Assembly (NCBI GenBank): GCA_024645025.1
Contig: JAHEGQ010000073.1
Coordinates: 1 to 37,082 of the forward strand
Direction: 5' to 3'
DNA length: 37,082 nucleotides
From: Sphingomonadaceae bacterium
GTDB taxonomy: Bacteria; Pseudomonadota; Alphaproteobacteria; Sphingomonadales; Sphingomonadaceae
Shown: piece by piece, positions 17,367-27,292 of the stretch
Numbering within the stretch: the stretch's first letter is position 1
Layout of the letters: each line of letters starts with the position of its first letter
The notes under the pieces: generated by a model
What the model saw: the letters and a program-made list of their open reading frames with translations, nothing else
Database searches by the model: none
What the model was told of the DNA's origin: nothing
Position numbers and translations under genes: made by a program

Positions 17367-19256
17367 ATCATAATCGGTCGTGGTCGCCAGCTCGAACTTG
17401 GGCGCGTCAGGCGTGTTGTCCGCCTCGACACCGCCGGCAAAGCCCGCGCGCTGGATGGATTTTGACCGAAGGTAATAAAGCGACTTCACGCCCAATTCCC
17501 ATGCGCGGAAATGGAGCATCAAAAGATCCCATTTCTCAACATCCGCCGGGATGAACAGGTTGAGCGAGGTGGCCTGATCGATAAAGGGCGTGCGATCCGC
17601 CGCAAGTTCGATCAGCCAGCGCTGGTCGATTTCAAAGCTGGTCTTGAACGTATCCTTTTCGTCCGGCGACAGGAAATCGAGGTGCTGGACAGAGCCGCCA
17701 TGTTCGAGGATCGAATTCCACACGGCTTCTGAGTTTTTCGCCTTTTCGATCAACAGCTTTTCCAGATGGGGATTGCGGATCGAAAAGCTGCCGGACAGCG
17801 TCTTGTGGGTGTAGATATTGGCCGGGATGGGCTCAATACACGCGCTGGTGCCGCCGCAGATGATCGAAATCGACGCGGTCGGCGCGATCGCGGTCTTGCA
17901 GCTGAAACGTTCCATCACGCCGCGCTCTTCGGCATCCGGGCACGCGCCGCGTTCGGTCGCCAAAAGCATCGAGGCTTCGTTGACCTTGGCCGAGATGTGC
18001 TTGAAAATCTTGAGGTTCCAAGATTTCGCCATCGCGCTTTCAAACGGGATGTTGCGCGCCTGCAAGAAGCTGTGGAAGCCCATGACGCCCAGACCGACCG
18101 ACCGTTCGCGCATCGCCGAATATTTGGCACGGGCCATTTCCGGGGGTGCGCGATCAATATAATCGGTCAGCACATTATCGAGGAAGCGCATCACATCTTC
18201 GATGAATTGCTTGTCGCCATTCCACTCATTCCATGTTTCCATGTTGAGCGACGACAGGCAGCATACTGCTGTGCGATCATTGCCCAGATGGTCACGGCCC
18301 GTTGGCAGCGTGATTTCCGAACACAGGTTCGATGTTGACACCTTCAGGCCCAGTTCGCGGTGATGCTTGGGCATCGCCTTGTTCACATGGTCGGAATAGA
18401 TGATGTAGGGCTCACCCGTTGCCAGGCGGGTTTCGACAAGCTTCTGGAACAGCGCGCGCGCATCCACCGTGCCGCGCACCGAGCCGTCTTTCGGGCTCTT
18501 CAATTCCCATTCCGCCCCCTCGCGAACCGCTTCCATAAAGGCATCGGGGATCAAGACACCGTGGTGCAGGTTCAGCGCCTTGCGGTTGAAGTCGCCTGAC
18601 GGTTTGCGGATTTCCAGAAACTCTTCAATTTCCGGGTGCGAGATGTCGAGATAGCAGGCAGCCGACCCACGCCGCAGCGAGCCTTGCGAAATGGCAAGCG
18701 TCAGCGAATCCATCACGCGCACAAACGGAATGATGCCAGAGGTCTTGCCGTTCAAGCCCACCGGCTCGCCAATGCCGCGCACCGACCCCCAATAGGTCCC
18801 GATGCCGCCGCCCCGCGAGGCCAGCCAGACATTCTCGTTCCAGGTGTTGACGATGCCTTCCAGGCTATCGTCCACCGAATTCAGATAGCAGCTGATCGGC
18901 AAGCCACGGCCCGTGCCGCCATTTGACAGAACCGGGGTGGCGGGCATGAACCAAAGCTTGGAGATATAATCATAGATGCGCTGGGCGTGCGCCTGATCGT
19001 CCGCATAGGCCGAGGCCACGCGGCAAAACAAATCCTGATAGCTTTCACCCGGCAGCAGATAGCGGTCGCGCAGCGTTTCCTTGCCGAAATCGGTCAGCAA
19101 ATCATCGCGGCTCCGGTCCAGCTCCAGCGGATAGGCAACGTCCACCGTGCGCGTGTCTTTCACCGCGCCGGACTTTTTCTTGGTCTTGGTCACCTCAACC
19201 GTGCCGCTTGCCACATCATCTCCGCCAGCCGATGCCTGCGTATCCCGAAAATCCAT
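17346..19256 (-). CDS. nrdA: Ribonucleoside-diphosphate reductase alpha subunit
   Basis: MPATPVLSNGGTGRGLPISCYLNSVDDS, NLCSEITLPTG, and C-terminal redox CLACQ tail; 636 aa. Confidence 0.96.
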   Translation of the reverse strand: MDFRDTQASAGGDDVASGTVEVTKTKKKSGAVKDTRTVDVAYPLELDRSRDDLLTDFGKETLRDRYLLPGESYQDLFCRVASAYADDQAHAQRIYDYISKLWFMPATPVLSNGGTGRGLPISCYLNSVDDSLEGIVNTWNENVWLASRGGGIGTYWGSVRGIGEPVGLNGKTSGIIPFVRVMDSLTLAISQGSLRRGSAACYLDISHPEIEEFLEIRKPSGDFNRKALNLHHGVLIPDAFMEAVREGAEWELKSPKDGSVRGTVDARALFQKLVETRLATGEPYIIYSDHVNKAMPKHHRELGLKVSTSNLCSEITLPTGRDHLGNDRTAVCCLSSLNMETWNEWNGDKQFIEDVMRFLDNVLTDYIDRAPPEMARAKYSAMRERSVGLGVMGFHSFLQARNIPFESAMAKSWNLKIFKHISAKVNEASMLLATERGACPDAEERGVMERFSCKTAIAPTASISIICGGTSACIEPIPANIYTHKTLSGSFSIRNPHLEKLLIEKAKNSEAVWNSILEHGGSVQHLDFLSPDEKDTFKTSFEIDQRWLIELAADRTPFIDQATSLNLFIPADVEKWDLLMLHFRAWELGVKSLYYLRSKSIQRAGFAGGVEADNTPDAPKFELATTTDYDECLACQ

Positions 19257-19421
19257 TACTTGCCCCCAAAATCACCGCAGCGATGTTCTACTCTTGTTCT
19301 CAACAAAGCGAAAGCCCTGTATCTCAATTTTATTGGCCCAACGCGCCGAAAATCAGGGTCATTCCCTGAATTCTGCTGGGCCGAAAGACCGGATGTTCGC
19401 CCCCTGTGACGCGACACCAAA

Positions 19422-19437
19422 CCACAAGCTATTGGGC
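19422..19437 (-). promoter_or_regulatory. Candidate NrdR box (distal copy)
   Basis: Minus strand GCCCAATAGCTTGTGG, similar to the NrdR box ACACwATATATwGTGT; 32 bp from a second copy. Confidence 0.5.
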
Positions 19438-19453
19438 TGCCCCCCAGAGCTCG

Positions 19454-19469
19454 CCACAAGACATAGTGC
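19454..19469 (-). promoter_or_regulatory. Candidate NrdR box overlapping a possible -10
   Basis: Minus strand GCACTATGTCTTGTGG; preceded by TTGCTT about 17-18 bp before CACTAT/CTATGT (possible -35/-10). Confidence 0.55.
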
Positions 19470-19620
19470 CTCATTTATAAAGAGAAGCAAGGGGGTAATT
19501 CGTAATTTGCCGCTTCATTCGTCGCAAGCGCGGCCGATGCGCCCCGCCCTGACTTTGCTGCACCGCCGCGACGCGGGGACTTTCCTTGCCTTCCTGAAAT
19601 GCAAGGCCCCAAAGGCATCC

Positions 19621-19697
19621 AAAAAAAATATTCACCCCCCTACCAAAGGGGGGCCAGCACCCCCCAGAGGCGCATCTCTGGATGCGCCTCTGGGGGG
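19621..19697 (-). terminator. Tandem terminator hairpins downstream of topA
   Basis: ccccccagaggcgcatc-tctg-gatgcgcctctgggggg (17-bp perfect, 19660-19697) followed on the minus strand by cccccc-tttggta-gggggg (19635-19653) and a T-rich tract. Confidence 0.8.
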
Positions 19698-19722
19698 CGG
19701 CGTTCTGTTTCTATGGGCCGAC

Positions 19723-22275
19723 TTAGCCTTTCGCGGGAGCCGCCTTCTTCTTTGGAGCGGCCTTCTTCTTGGGTGCCGCCTTACGCGCGGGGGCCTTCTT
19801 CTTCCCCTTGGCGGGGGCCTTGGCGGCCCGATCATCCAGCAGCTGGGCCGCTTCCTCCAGCGTCAAGGCTTCTGGCGCCACGCTTTTGGGCAATGTGGCG
19901 TTGGTTGAGCCATCGGTCACATAGGCCCCATAGCGACCTTCCATCAGTTTGATCTCGGCCCCCGTGCGCGGATGCGCGCCCAGTTCACGCAGGGGTTCCC
20001 GCGCAGCCCCGCCGCGTGCCCGGCCACCGCCGGCCGCCGCTTCGGCCAGCTTGACGACAGCAGCGTTCATCCCCGTTTCAAACACATCGCGCGTCGATTG
20101 CAACCGCGCATATTTCCCGTCATGCGCCAGATAGGGGCCGTAGCGCCCGATGCTCGCCGTAATCGGCTTGCCAGTCTCAGGATGGTCGCCCAGCGTGCGC
20201 GGCAGATCGAGCAGCTTGACCGCCCAATCCAGCCCAAATTCTTCTGCAGGAATGTCCTTCGGGATAGACGCCCGCTTGGCCTCCTTGGCCTCCCCCATTT
20301 CCACATAGGGGCCAAAGCGCCCCGACTTGCGATGGATATCCTGCCCGGTTTCGGGATGCTGGCCCAGCACCTCGGGCCCGGTTGCCCCCAAATCACCGTC
20401 GCTGCCCGGCTGACCGAACTTGCGGGTGAACTTGCATTCAGGGTAGTTGGAACAGGCAATGAAGGCCCCGAACTTGCCGCCCCGCAGCGCCAGCTTGCCC
20501 AGCTTACAAGCCGGGCATTCGCGCGGATCGCCGCCCTCTTCCCGTTCGGGGAACAGGAAAGGCGCCAGAAAGGCATCCAGCGCCTGCGTCACCTCAGAGG
20601 GTTTCTGCTCCATAACCTCGGCGGTCTTGGGCTTGAAGTCGCGCCAAAAGGCCTCCAGCACAGCTTGCCATTGGGCGCGGCCGCCCGACACATCGTCCAG
20701 TTCCTCTTCCAGCCCGGCGGTGAAGTCGTAGCTGACATAGCGTTCAAAAAAGCGTTCCAGAAACGCCGTCAGCAGCCGCCCGCTTTCACACGGGGTGAAG
20801 CGGTTCTTGTCCAGCGTGACATAGTCCCGGTCTTTCAGCACCTGCAGGATGGACGCATAGGTGGAGGGCCGGCCAATCCCCAGCTCTTCCATCTTCTTGA
20901 CAAGGCTGGCTTCGGAATAGCGCGGCGGCGGCTGGGTAAAATGCTGTTCTGCCTCTATTTTGATCTTGGCCGGGGCATCGCCTTCCGACAGCCGCGGCAG
21001 ACGCTTTGCATCCTCATCCTCGGCATCATCCAGGCCTTCTTCGTAAAGCGCCAGGAACCCCGGGAAGAGAACGACTTGGCCCGTGGCGCGTAGCCCGGTT
21101 TGGCCGGTTGCATCCAACAGTTCCACCGTTGTGCGCTCCAGCCGGGCCGACGCCATCTGGCTGGCCAAGGCGCGCTTGAAGATCAGGTCATACAGCCGGG
21201 CGTGATCACCCGAAGCAACGCGATCCCGCCCGAAATCGGTTGGGCGGATGGCCTCGTGCGCTTCTTGCGCATTCTTGGCCTTGGTTTGATATTGGCGCGG
21301 CTTGTCCGGCACATAGCCCGCGTCATACCGATCCGCGATCGCCTTGCGCGCCGCGCTGATGGCAGATCCATCCATCTGCACGCCATCGGTCCGCATATAG
21401 GTGATCGCCCCTTCCTCATACAGCGACTGGGCAAGTCGCATCGTATGGGTTGCGGAAAAGCCAAGCTTGCGCGCGGCTTCCTGCTGCAAGGTGGAGGTGG
21501 TGAACGGCGGCGGCGGGTTGCGCGTGAGCGGCTTGGTTTCCACCGAGGCAACGGTGAAGCGCCCAGCTTCAACCGCGGCCTTGGCATCCGCTGCATCGCC
21601 CGCATTGCCAATGGTCAGCCGATCGACCTTTTCCCCCTTGTGGCGCACAAGCCGGGCAAGGAAGGGCACGCCATCCTGTTCCATTTGGGCGGTGACCGAC
21701 CAATATTCCTGCGCGCGGAACAGTTCAATCTCGCGCTCCCGATCCACGATCAGCCGCAAGGCAACCGACTGAACACGCCCGGCCGATTTGGCGCCCGGCA
21801 GCTTGCGCCACAGCACAGGCGACAGCGTAAAGCCGACCAGATAATCCAGCGCCCGGCGCGCGCGATAGGCGTCGATCAGATCATGGTCGAGATCGCGGGG
21901 GCGGGCCATCGCCTCGGTGACCGCCGCCTTGGTGATCGCATTGAAGGTGACGCGCTCCACATGTTGCGGCAGCGCCTTCTTCTTCGCCAGCACCTCTTTG
22001 ACGTGCCAGCTAATCGCTTCTCCTTCGCGATCCGGGTCGGTCGCGAGGATCAGGGTGTCAGCGGATTTGGCTTCATCGGTAATCGCCTTGAGCTGCTTGC
22101 TTTTGTCGGCATAGGCTTCCCACGTCATCGCAAAGCCATTGTCCGGATCAACCGAGCCGTCCTTGGGCGGCAGGTCGCGAATATGCCCAAAGCTGGCCAG
22201 GACGCGGTGGCCCGGCCCCAAATATTTCTCGATGGTTTTGGCCTTGGCAGGCGATTCCACAATAACGAGTTTCAT
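19723..22275 (-). CDS. topA: DNA topoisomerase I with Lys/Ala-rich C-terminal tail
   Basis: MKLVIVESPAKAKTIEKYLGPGHRVLASFGHIRDLP, ITYMRTDGVQM active site, CPACKLGKLALRGGKFGAFIACSNYPECKF zinc finger. Confidence 0.97.
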   Translation of the reverse strand: MKLVIVESPAKAKTIEKYLGPGHRVLASFGHIRDLPPKDGSVDPDNGFAMTWEAYADKSKQLKAITDEAKSADTLILATDPDREGEAISWHVKEVLAKKKALPQHVERVTFNAITKAAVTEAMARPRDLDHDLIDAYRARRALDYLVGFTLSPVLWRKLPGAKSAGRVQSVALRLIVDREREIELFRAQEYWSVTAQMEQDGVPFLARLVRHKGEKVDRLTIGNAGDAADAKAAVEAGRFTVASVETKPLTRNPPPPFTTSTLQQEAARKLGFSATHTMRLAQSLYEEGAITYMRTDGVQMDGSAISAARKAIADRYDAGYVPDKPRQYQTKAKNAQEAHEAIRPTDFGRDRVASGDHARLYDLIFKRALASQMASARLERTTVELLDATGQTGLRATGQVVLFPGFLALYEEGLDDAEDEDAKRLPRLSEGDAPAKIKIEAEQHFTQPPPRYSEASLVKKMEELGIGRPSTYASILQVLKDRDYVTLDKNRFTPCESGRLLTAFLERFFERYVSYDFTAGLEEELDDVSGGRAQWQAVLEAFWRDFKPKTAEVMEQKPSEVTQALDAFLAPFLFPEREEGGDPRECPACKLGKLALRGGKFGAFIACSNYPECKFTRKFGQPGSDGDLGATGPEVLGQHPETGQDIHRKSGRFGPYVEMGEAKEAKRASIPKDIPAEEFGLDWAVKLLDLPRTLGDHPETGKPITASIGRYGPYLAHDGKYARLQSTRDVFETGMNAAVVKLAEAAAGGGRARGGAAREPLRELGAHPRTGAEIKLMEGRYGAYVTDGSTNATLPKSVAPEALTLEEAAQLLDDRAAKAPAKGKKKAPARKAAPKKKAAPKKKAAPAKG

Positions 22276-22428
22276 AGCAGCTTTGGACGTCCCTTCATGT
22301 GTACGCGCGAGGGTGGGGAGCGGAAGGGTGTGTCGTCAAGCGCCGTTTTCGGGACAAGCCCCCCTTGCGGTCAGGCAAGGCTGGCCCTAGCACGTCGCCC
22401 AAGAAAATAAGGGGTGGAGGTTCCAATC

Positions 22429-23724
22429 ATGACATTGCGCCGTTTTCTGGCTTTGGCCGCGGCAGGCCTTGCTTTTCCGGCAACCGCTTTTGCGCAGACA
22501 GATTCGGGCGTTGATACGGGCGACACCGCCTGGATCCTGACCGCGTCTGCCCTTGTCTTGATGATGACAATCCCCGGCCTTGGCCTTTTTTATGGCGGGC
22601 TGGTGCGGGCACGCAACGTGCTGTCTGTTATCATGCACAGCTTTGTTATTCTGTGCGCTGTCTCGCTGCTTTGGGTGGTGGGCGGCTACAGCCTCGTCTT
22701 TGGCACAGGCTCCCCTTGGTTGGGCGGGCTGGGCAATGCGATGCTCGCCAATCTTGCCGAAGTCCGGGAGGGCCTGACCATCCCGGAATCAGCCTTTGCA
22801 CTGTTCCAGATGACTTTCGCGGCTATCACGCCCGCCCTTGTCATCGGCGCCTTTGTGGAGCGCATCCGCTTTGGCTGGGTCGTTGCCTTTTCAACGCTGT
22901 GGACGCTGGCCGTTTACATCCCCGTCGCGCGCTGGGTGTGGGGCGGCGGCTGGCTGGCCGACCAATTCGGCACATTGGATTTTGCCGGCGGCATTGTCGT
23001 TCACACAACGGCAGGCGTCGCGGCCTTGATCGTTGCCAAGCTGCTGGGGCCCCGCAAGGGCTTCAACAAGGCCCTCCTCGCGCCGCACAGCGCCGCCTTG
23101 ACCATGGTTGGCGCTGGCTTGTTGTGGGTGGGCTGGTTCGGCTTTAACGGGGGCTCTGCTCTCGCGGCGGGCGATGGCGCGGCAACGGCCATTCTCAACA
23201 CCCATTTGGCGGCATCGACAGCGGCGTTGGTCTGGATCCTGATTGAACGAATTCGCATTGGCAAGGCGACGTCCATCGGGATCGTGACCGGCGCGATCGC
23301 CGGGCTTGCCACGGTAACGCCCGCCGCCGGCTATATTGGCCCAGCCGGTGCCATCCTCTTGGGGTTGCTTGGGGGGTCCATCTGCTTTGCGATGGTGCAG
23401 GTGGTCAAACACAATTGGCAGATCGACGATTCGCTCGACGTGTTTGCTGTTCACGGTGTTGGCGGCATCCTTGGATCTTTGCTGATGCCGATCTTCTTTT
23501 CAGAAGCCTTTGGCGGCGGCGGCTTTGCCGAAGGGGCTGACGTCACCTCGCAATTGATCGCGCAAGCGATTGGCGTGGGCAGCGTTGCTGTGTGGACCGC
23601 GTTGATGACGGTGATCGTCGCCTTCATGGTCTCGGCTGTTCTGCCGATGCGGGTGGACGAAGAAGCCGAACATGACGGGCTGGACCTGACCAGCCACGGC
23701 GAACGCGGCTGGGAATTTGACTGA
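22429..23724 (+). CDS. amtB: Ammonium transporter
   Basis: Signal peptide then GLGLFYGGLVRARNVLSVIMHSF, FVERIRFGWVVAFSTLWTLAVYIPVARWVW, DVFAVHGVGGILGSLL Amt motifs. Confidence 0.95.
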   Translation: MTLRRFLALAAAGLAFPATAFAQTDSGVDTGDTAWILTASALVLMMTIPGLGLFYGGLVRARNVLSVIMHSFVILCAVSLLWVVGGYSLVFGTGSPWLGGLGNAMLANLAEVREGLTIPESAFALFQMTFAAITPALVIGAFVERIRFGWVVAFSTLWTLAVYIPVARWVWGGGWLADQFGTLDFAGGIVVHTTAGVAALIVAKLLGPRKGFNKALLAPHSAALTMVGAGLLWVGWFGFNGGSALAAGDGAATAILNTHLAASTAALVWILIERIRIGKATSIGIVTGAIAGLATVTPAAGYIGPAGAILLGLLGGSICFAMVQVVKHNWQIDDSLDVFAVHGVGGILGSLLMPIFFSEAFGGGGFAEGADVTSQLIAQAIGVGSVAVWTALMTVIVAFMVSAVLPMRVDEEAEHDGLDLTSHGERGWEFD

Positions 23725-23775
23725 TCCTTGGCGCGGCGGGGCGGGGCATTGGCCACGCCCTGCCCGCCAAATTGA

Positions 23776-25179
23776 TTAATCGCCGGTCAAAATCCGGTCG
23801 ATCAGTTGCTTCACAGTCGGGACAAACCCGTTGGAATAAAATGGGTCCGTCTTGAAATTATAGGCATTGTGGCCCGCAAACATCAGATTCTGTTCCACGT
23901 CCCCGCCATGCGCGATGGCTTGCAGGGTCTTTTGGATGCAGAAGCTGCGCGGGTCGGCCAGATAGCCGGTCGTGAAATCATCATGGTCTTTCCATGACGA
24001 AAAGCCGCAATGCGACAGGCAGCCCATGCATTCCGCCTGATCGGTCTGGATCAGCTTGCGCTCTTCGGGTGTCACAAAAATCAGCGTGTCATCCGGCGTT
24101 CGCAAGGCTTCGGTAAAGCCCGCGCCAAACCATTCGCGCGCACGCTGCAAATCGGTCAGGCTGACCCAGAAGTTCTTGCCGCGGACGCCAACATCCAGCT
24201 GATGGGTTTTACTGTCATCTGCATCGCGCGCAAAGGCGATCTGCCGCGCGCTGCGCGCTTCCAGATTTTGCAGGAAGGGATTGCGCACCGCGCTGGAATA
24301 AAAACCAGTGGGCGAAAATTTGTGCAGCAACACATCGCCTTCGTTCAGCGTCAGCAGCCGGTCTTTCCACGCCTGTGGGATCGGGCTTTCCTGCGTCAGC
24401 AGCGGCCGCGTGCCATATTGAAAGGCAATCTGGCCCAGCTCCGGATTGTCGATCCAGTTCTCCCAGTCGCGCAAATACCAAACGCCGCCAGCCATCACGA
24501 TCGGCACCGTATCCGAAATACCCGCTTCACGCATGACATCGCGCAGCGCCTTGACGCGGGGATAGGGATCTTCCGGCTTCAACGGATCTTCGGCATTGGA
24601 CAGGCCGTTATGCCCCCCGGCCAGCCACGGGTCTTCATAAACGACCGCGCCCAACAGATCGGCCACCTTTGAATAAGCACGCTTCCACAAGGCGCGGAAG
24701 GCACGACCAGAACTGACGATAGGCAGATAGGACACGCCATATTGCGCCGCAATCTCAGACAGCTTGTAGGGCATGCCCGCGCCACAGGTGACACCATGGA
24801 CCATGCCCTTGGTGCGTTCCAAAACGCCATGCAGAATTTCCTGAGCGCCGCCCATTTCCCACAAGACGTTGATGTTGATTGCGCCCTTGCCGCCCGAAAT
24901 CTCATGCGCGCGCGTCACCTGTTCGACGGCGCCAGCGATGGAGTATCGGATCAGCTGTTCGTGGCGTTCCCGCCGCGTCTTGCCGTTATAAACCTGTTCA
25001 ACGATCGCGCCGGTTGAATCATAGCTGTCGGCGTTTACCGCCGAAACGGTCCCGATACCGCCGGCCGCAGCCCATGCCCCCGCACTTGCGTGGTTCGTTG
25101 CTGATACGCCCTTGCCACCCTCAACCAGCGGCCAAACTTCCCGGCCATGATAAATTATTGGCTTCAAACCCTTGAACAT
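23776..25179 (-). CDS. Nitronate monooxygenase / NAD(P)H-dependent flavin oxidoreductase family protein
   Basis: MFKGLKPIIYHGREVWPLVEGGKGVSATNHASAGAWAAAGGIGTVSAVN...VHGVTCGAGMPYKLSEIA...VIVAGG-like PIVMAGGVWY; start set at MFKGLKP. Confidence 0.8.
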   Translation of the reverse strand: MFKGLKPIIYHGREVWPLVEGGKGVSATNHASAGAWAAAGGIGTVSAVNADSYDSTGAIVEQVYNGKTRRERHEQLIRYSIAGAVEQVTRAHEISGGKGAININVLWEMGGAQEILHGVLERTKGMVHGVTCGAGMPYKLSEIAAQYGVSYLPIVSSGRAFRALWKRAYSKVADLLGAVVYEDPWLAGGHNGLSNAEDPLKPEDPYPRVKALRDVMREAGISDTVPIVMAGGVWYLRDWENWIDNPELGQIAFQYGTRPLLTQESPIPQAWKDRLLTLNEGDVLLHKFSPTGFYSSAVRNPFLQNLEARSARQIAFARDADDSKTHQLDVGVRGKNFWVSLTDLQRAREWFGAGFTEALRTPDDTLIFVTPEERKLIQTDQAECMGCLSHCGFSSWKDHDDFTTGYLADPRSFCIQKTLQAIAHGGDVEQNLMFAGHNAYNFKTDPFYSNGFVPTVKQLIDRILTGD

Positions 25180-25281
25180 GGAGACCCTATACGTCGTTCC
25201 TGACACTTCGCTATAGAACATCATCCCGAAAAAGCGCGGCTTTTCTTGCAATCATCCACATCTGCTTCTGAGGATTAGGGT

Positions 25282-26415
25282 TTATTGGGCGATGGCGTCG
25301 GGCTGAACGGGCAGATCATATAGCTTGCCGTAGCGGCGGATCATTCCCCCCCTGTCAAAGTCGCGTTGCGCCGTCCTCTGATTGGCGGCCCCCAATGCGG
25401 CGCGACGGGCCGGATCCGCCACCAAATCCGCTAAGGCCCGGGCCAATGCCCTTGCATCGCGTGGCGGCACAATATGGCCCCTATTTTCTGGCGCGACCAT
25501 GTGGCGCACATCGCCCACATCGGTCGCCACAACCGCGCGCGCGGCAGCCATGGCCTCAATAAGGGCAATGGGGGCCTGTTCACTGTCGGATGACAGGGCA
25601 AATATATCGAAAAGGCCGATATATTGAGCCGGGTCTGGCAAATGGCCGGGGAGGAGCAGCCGGTCGCCAAGGCCATGTTGCCGGGCGGCGGCTTCTATGG
25701 CGGGGCGTTCTGGCCCATCACCCACCACAACCAGCCGAACCGCGCCCTTCAACTGCGCGACGGCCTCAACCAACAAAGGGATATTTTTAACCGCCCTCAG
25801 GCCTGCAACGGTCCCCACCACCACCTCTTCGGGCTGCGGGATCAGGCCGGGGATGGCAACCGGTGCAGCGGATTGGGCAAAGCGCGCGGTTTCGACGCCA
25901 TTGGGAATGACGACCAATTGATGATCGGGGACCTTCCAGGTCTGGCGGGCAATCCGGGCCAATGCTTGACTGGGAACGACCAGCTTTGCGGCAGTTGGCA
26001 AAACCGCGCGCCGAAACAGCGTCCGCCGCAAAAACAGGCGATCCGCCTCCTCTGCATTAAAACCATCTTCGTGATGGATCAGCGGCGGGCATCCTTTGGG
26101 AAACAACCGCCGGGCGGCGACCATATCCATCGCGCCCCAATTATAGGTCAGGACAAGATCAAATTGCCGCATATAGGCAGCCAGCGCGCGATAGCGGGCG
26201 ATGCTGGGACGCCCTTTGAGCGCGGGGGCCTCCTCTGGAAACGCAACATCAATCCCTTTGCCGATCGCCACGCGCGCGCCAAATTGGCCGGGCATGGCCG
26301 ACAAAATGCTGTGCCGGGCGGCATCGCCAAAGGCATTCATCAAATCGGTTGTGCGCAGTTCCTTGCCGCCCGGCAAAAAGGTTGAATGGGCGTGCAGGAC
26401 GCGCCGGGGCGTCAC
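25282..26415 (-). CDS. Glycosyltransferase family 4 (GT-B) protein
   Basis: VVIPNGVETARF, GTVAGLRAVKNIPLLVEAVAQLKG, LPGHLPDPAQYIGLFDIFALSSDSEQAPIALIEAMAAARAVVATDVGDV. Confidence 0.9.
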   Translation of the reverse strand: MTPRRVLHAHSTFLPGGKELRTTDLMNAFGDAARHSILSAMPGQFGARVAIGKGIDVAFPEEAPALKGRPSIARYRALAAYMRQFDLVLTYNWGAMDMVAARRLFPKGCPPLIHHEDGFNAEEADRLFLRRTLFRRAVLPTAAKLVVPSQALARIARQTWKVPDHQLVVIPNGVETARFAQSAAPVAIPGLIPQPEEVVVGTVAGLRAVKNIPLLVEAVAQLKGAVRLVVVGDGPERPAIEAAARQHGLGDRLLLPGHLPDPAQYIGLFDIFALSSDSEQAPIALIEAMAAARAVVATDVGDVRHMVAPENRGHIVPPRDARALARALADLVADPARRAALGAANQRTAQRDFDRGGMIRRYGKLYDLPVQPDAIAQ

Positions 26416-27284
26416 GCCATCACGGCTTTCAGTAGCGCCCCCAGCGCCCGCGTTGCCGCTGGCTCATTAAGGGCCGGGGCATGACCAACGCCGGGAACCG
26501 TCGTCAGCTTGGCATGGGGCAGACGGCGCACCATGTCCCGCGCTGTGGCTTCAGACAAAAGGTCCGACAGCGCACCTCGCAAAATGGCTACGGGTGCGGT
26601 GCCCAGCGCCGCATATGCGGGCCACAGATCAAAGGCGTCGGTCGGCTGCTTCATCGGCTCTGCAATTTGCAGATCATAATCCAGCACGATTCGCCCCTGC
26701 TGGGTCAGGCGGCAGACGCGCTTGGCATAAGCGATCCAGTCTTCCAGCTGATAGGCCGGATAGATGATGGCCTGCATCTCCCCCAAATCACGTGCGGCAT
26801 GGACCCAAGTTGGCCAGCTGTGCGTCCGCCCGACAGAAGTGCGGATACGTTCCAGCCCGCGCGGATCGAGGACTGGGCCAATGTCGTTCAGAAGTGCGCC
26901 CGCAATCCGGCCCGGTTTTTGCGCGGCCAGCAACATCGTCAGCAAACCGCCTAATGACGTGCCGATGGCCACAAAGCGCTTGATCTTCAAATCCTTCAAC
27001 AAGGCATCCAAGTCGGCCACATAGGTCGCCGGAACATAGGTCATCGGATCGTCGGCATAGGCGCTTTCGCCGCGCCCGCGCAGATCCACGCAGATCACCC
27101 GCCAATCGCCCGAAAGCCGCTGCGCCACATTTTCAAAATCGCGCGCATTGCGGGTTAGCCCGGGGATGCACAAAATGGGCGGGCGCGACTTGTCGCCCGG
27201 ATAATCCCGATAATGGAGCCGAAGGCCATCCTGCGATGTCCAATAGCCATCTGTGTATTGCGCTTTAGCACCCATAGCCCCCAT
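26412..27284 (-). CDS. Alpha/beta hydrolase
   Basis: ILCIPGLTRNARDFENVAQRL, nucleophile elbow AIGTSLGGLL, C-terminal VPGVGHAP; overlaps the GT gene by 4 nt. Confidence 0.9.
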   Translation of the reverse strand: MGAMGAKAQYTDGYWTSQDGLRLHYRDYPGDKSRPPILCIPGLTRNARDFENVAQRLSGDWRVICVDLRGRGESAYADDPMTYVPATYVADLDALLKDLKIKRFVAIGTSLGGLLTMLLAAQKPGRIAGALLNDIGPVLDPRGLERIRTSVGRTHSWPTWVHAARDLGEMQAIIYPAYQLEDWIAYAKRVCRLTQQGRIVLDYDLQIAEPMKQPTDAFDLWPAYAALGTAPVAILRGALSDLLSEATARDMVRRLPHAKLTTVPGVGHAPALNEPAATRALGALLKAVMA

Positions 27285-27292
27285 ATCGCCTT

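Noticed and set aside
19972-22410. Long plus-strand ORFs (373 aa and 436 aa) opposite topA
   Set aside because: High-GC antisense artefacts; topA on the minus strand has full family motifs.
22276-22428. Possible sigma-54 promoter for amtB, given rpoN in the window
   Set aside because: I found no convincing TGGCAC-N5-TTGCA element on inspection.
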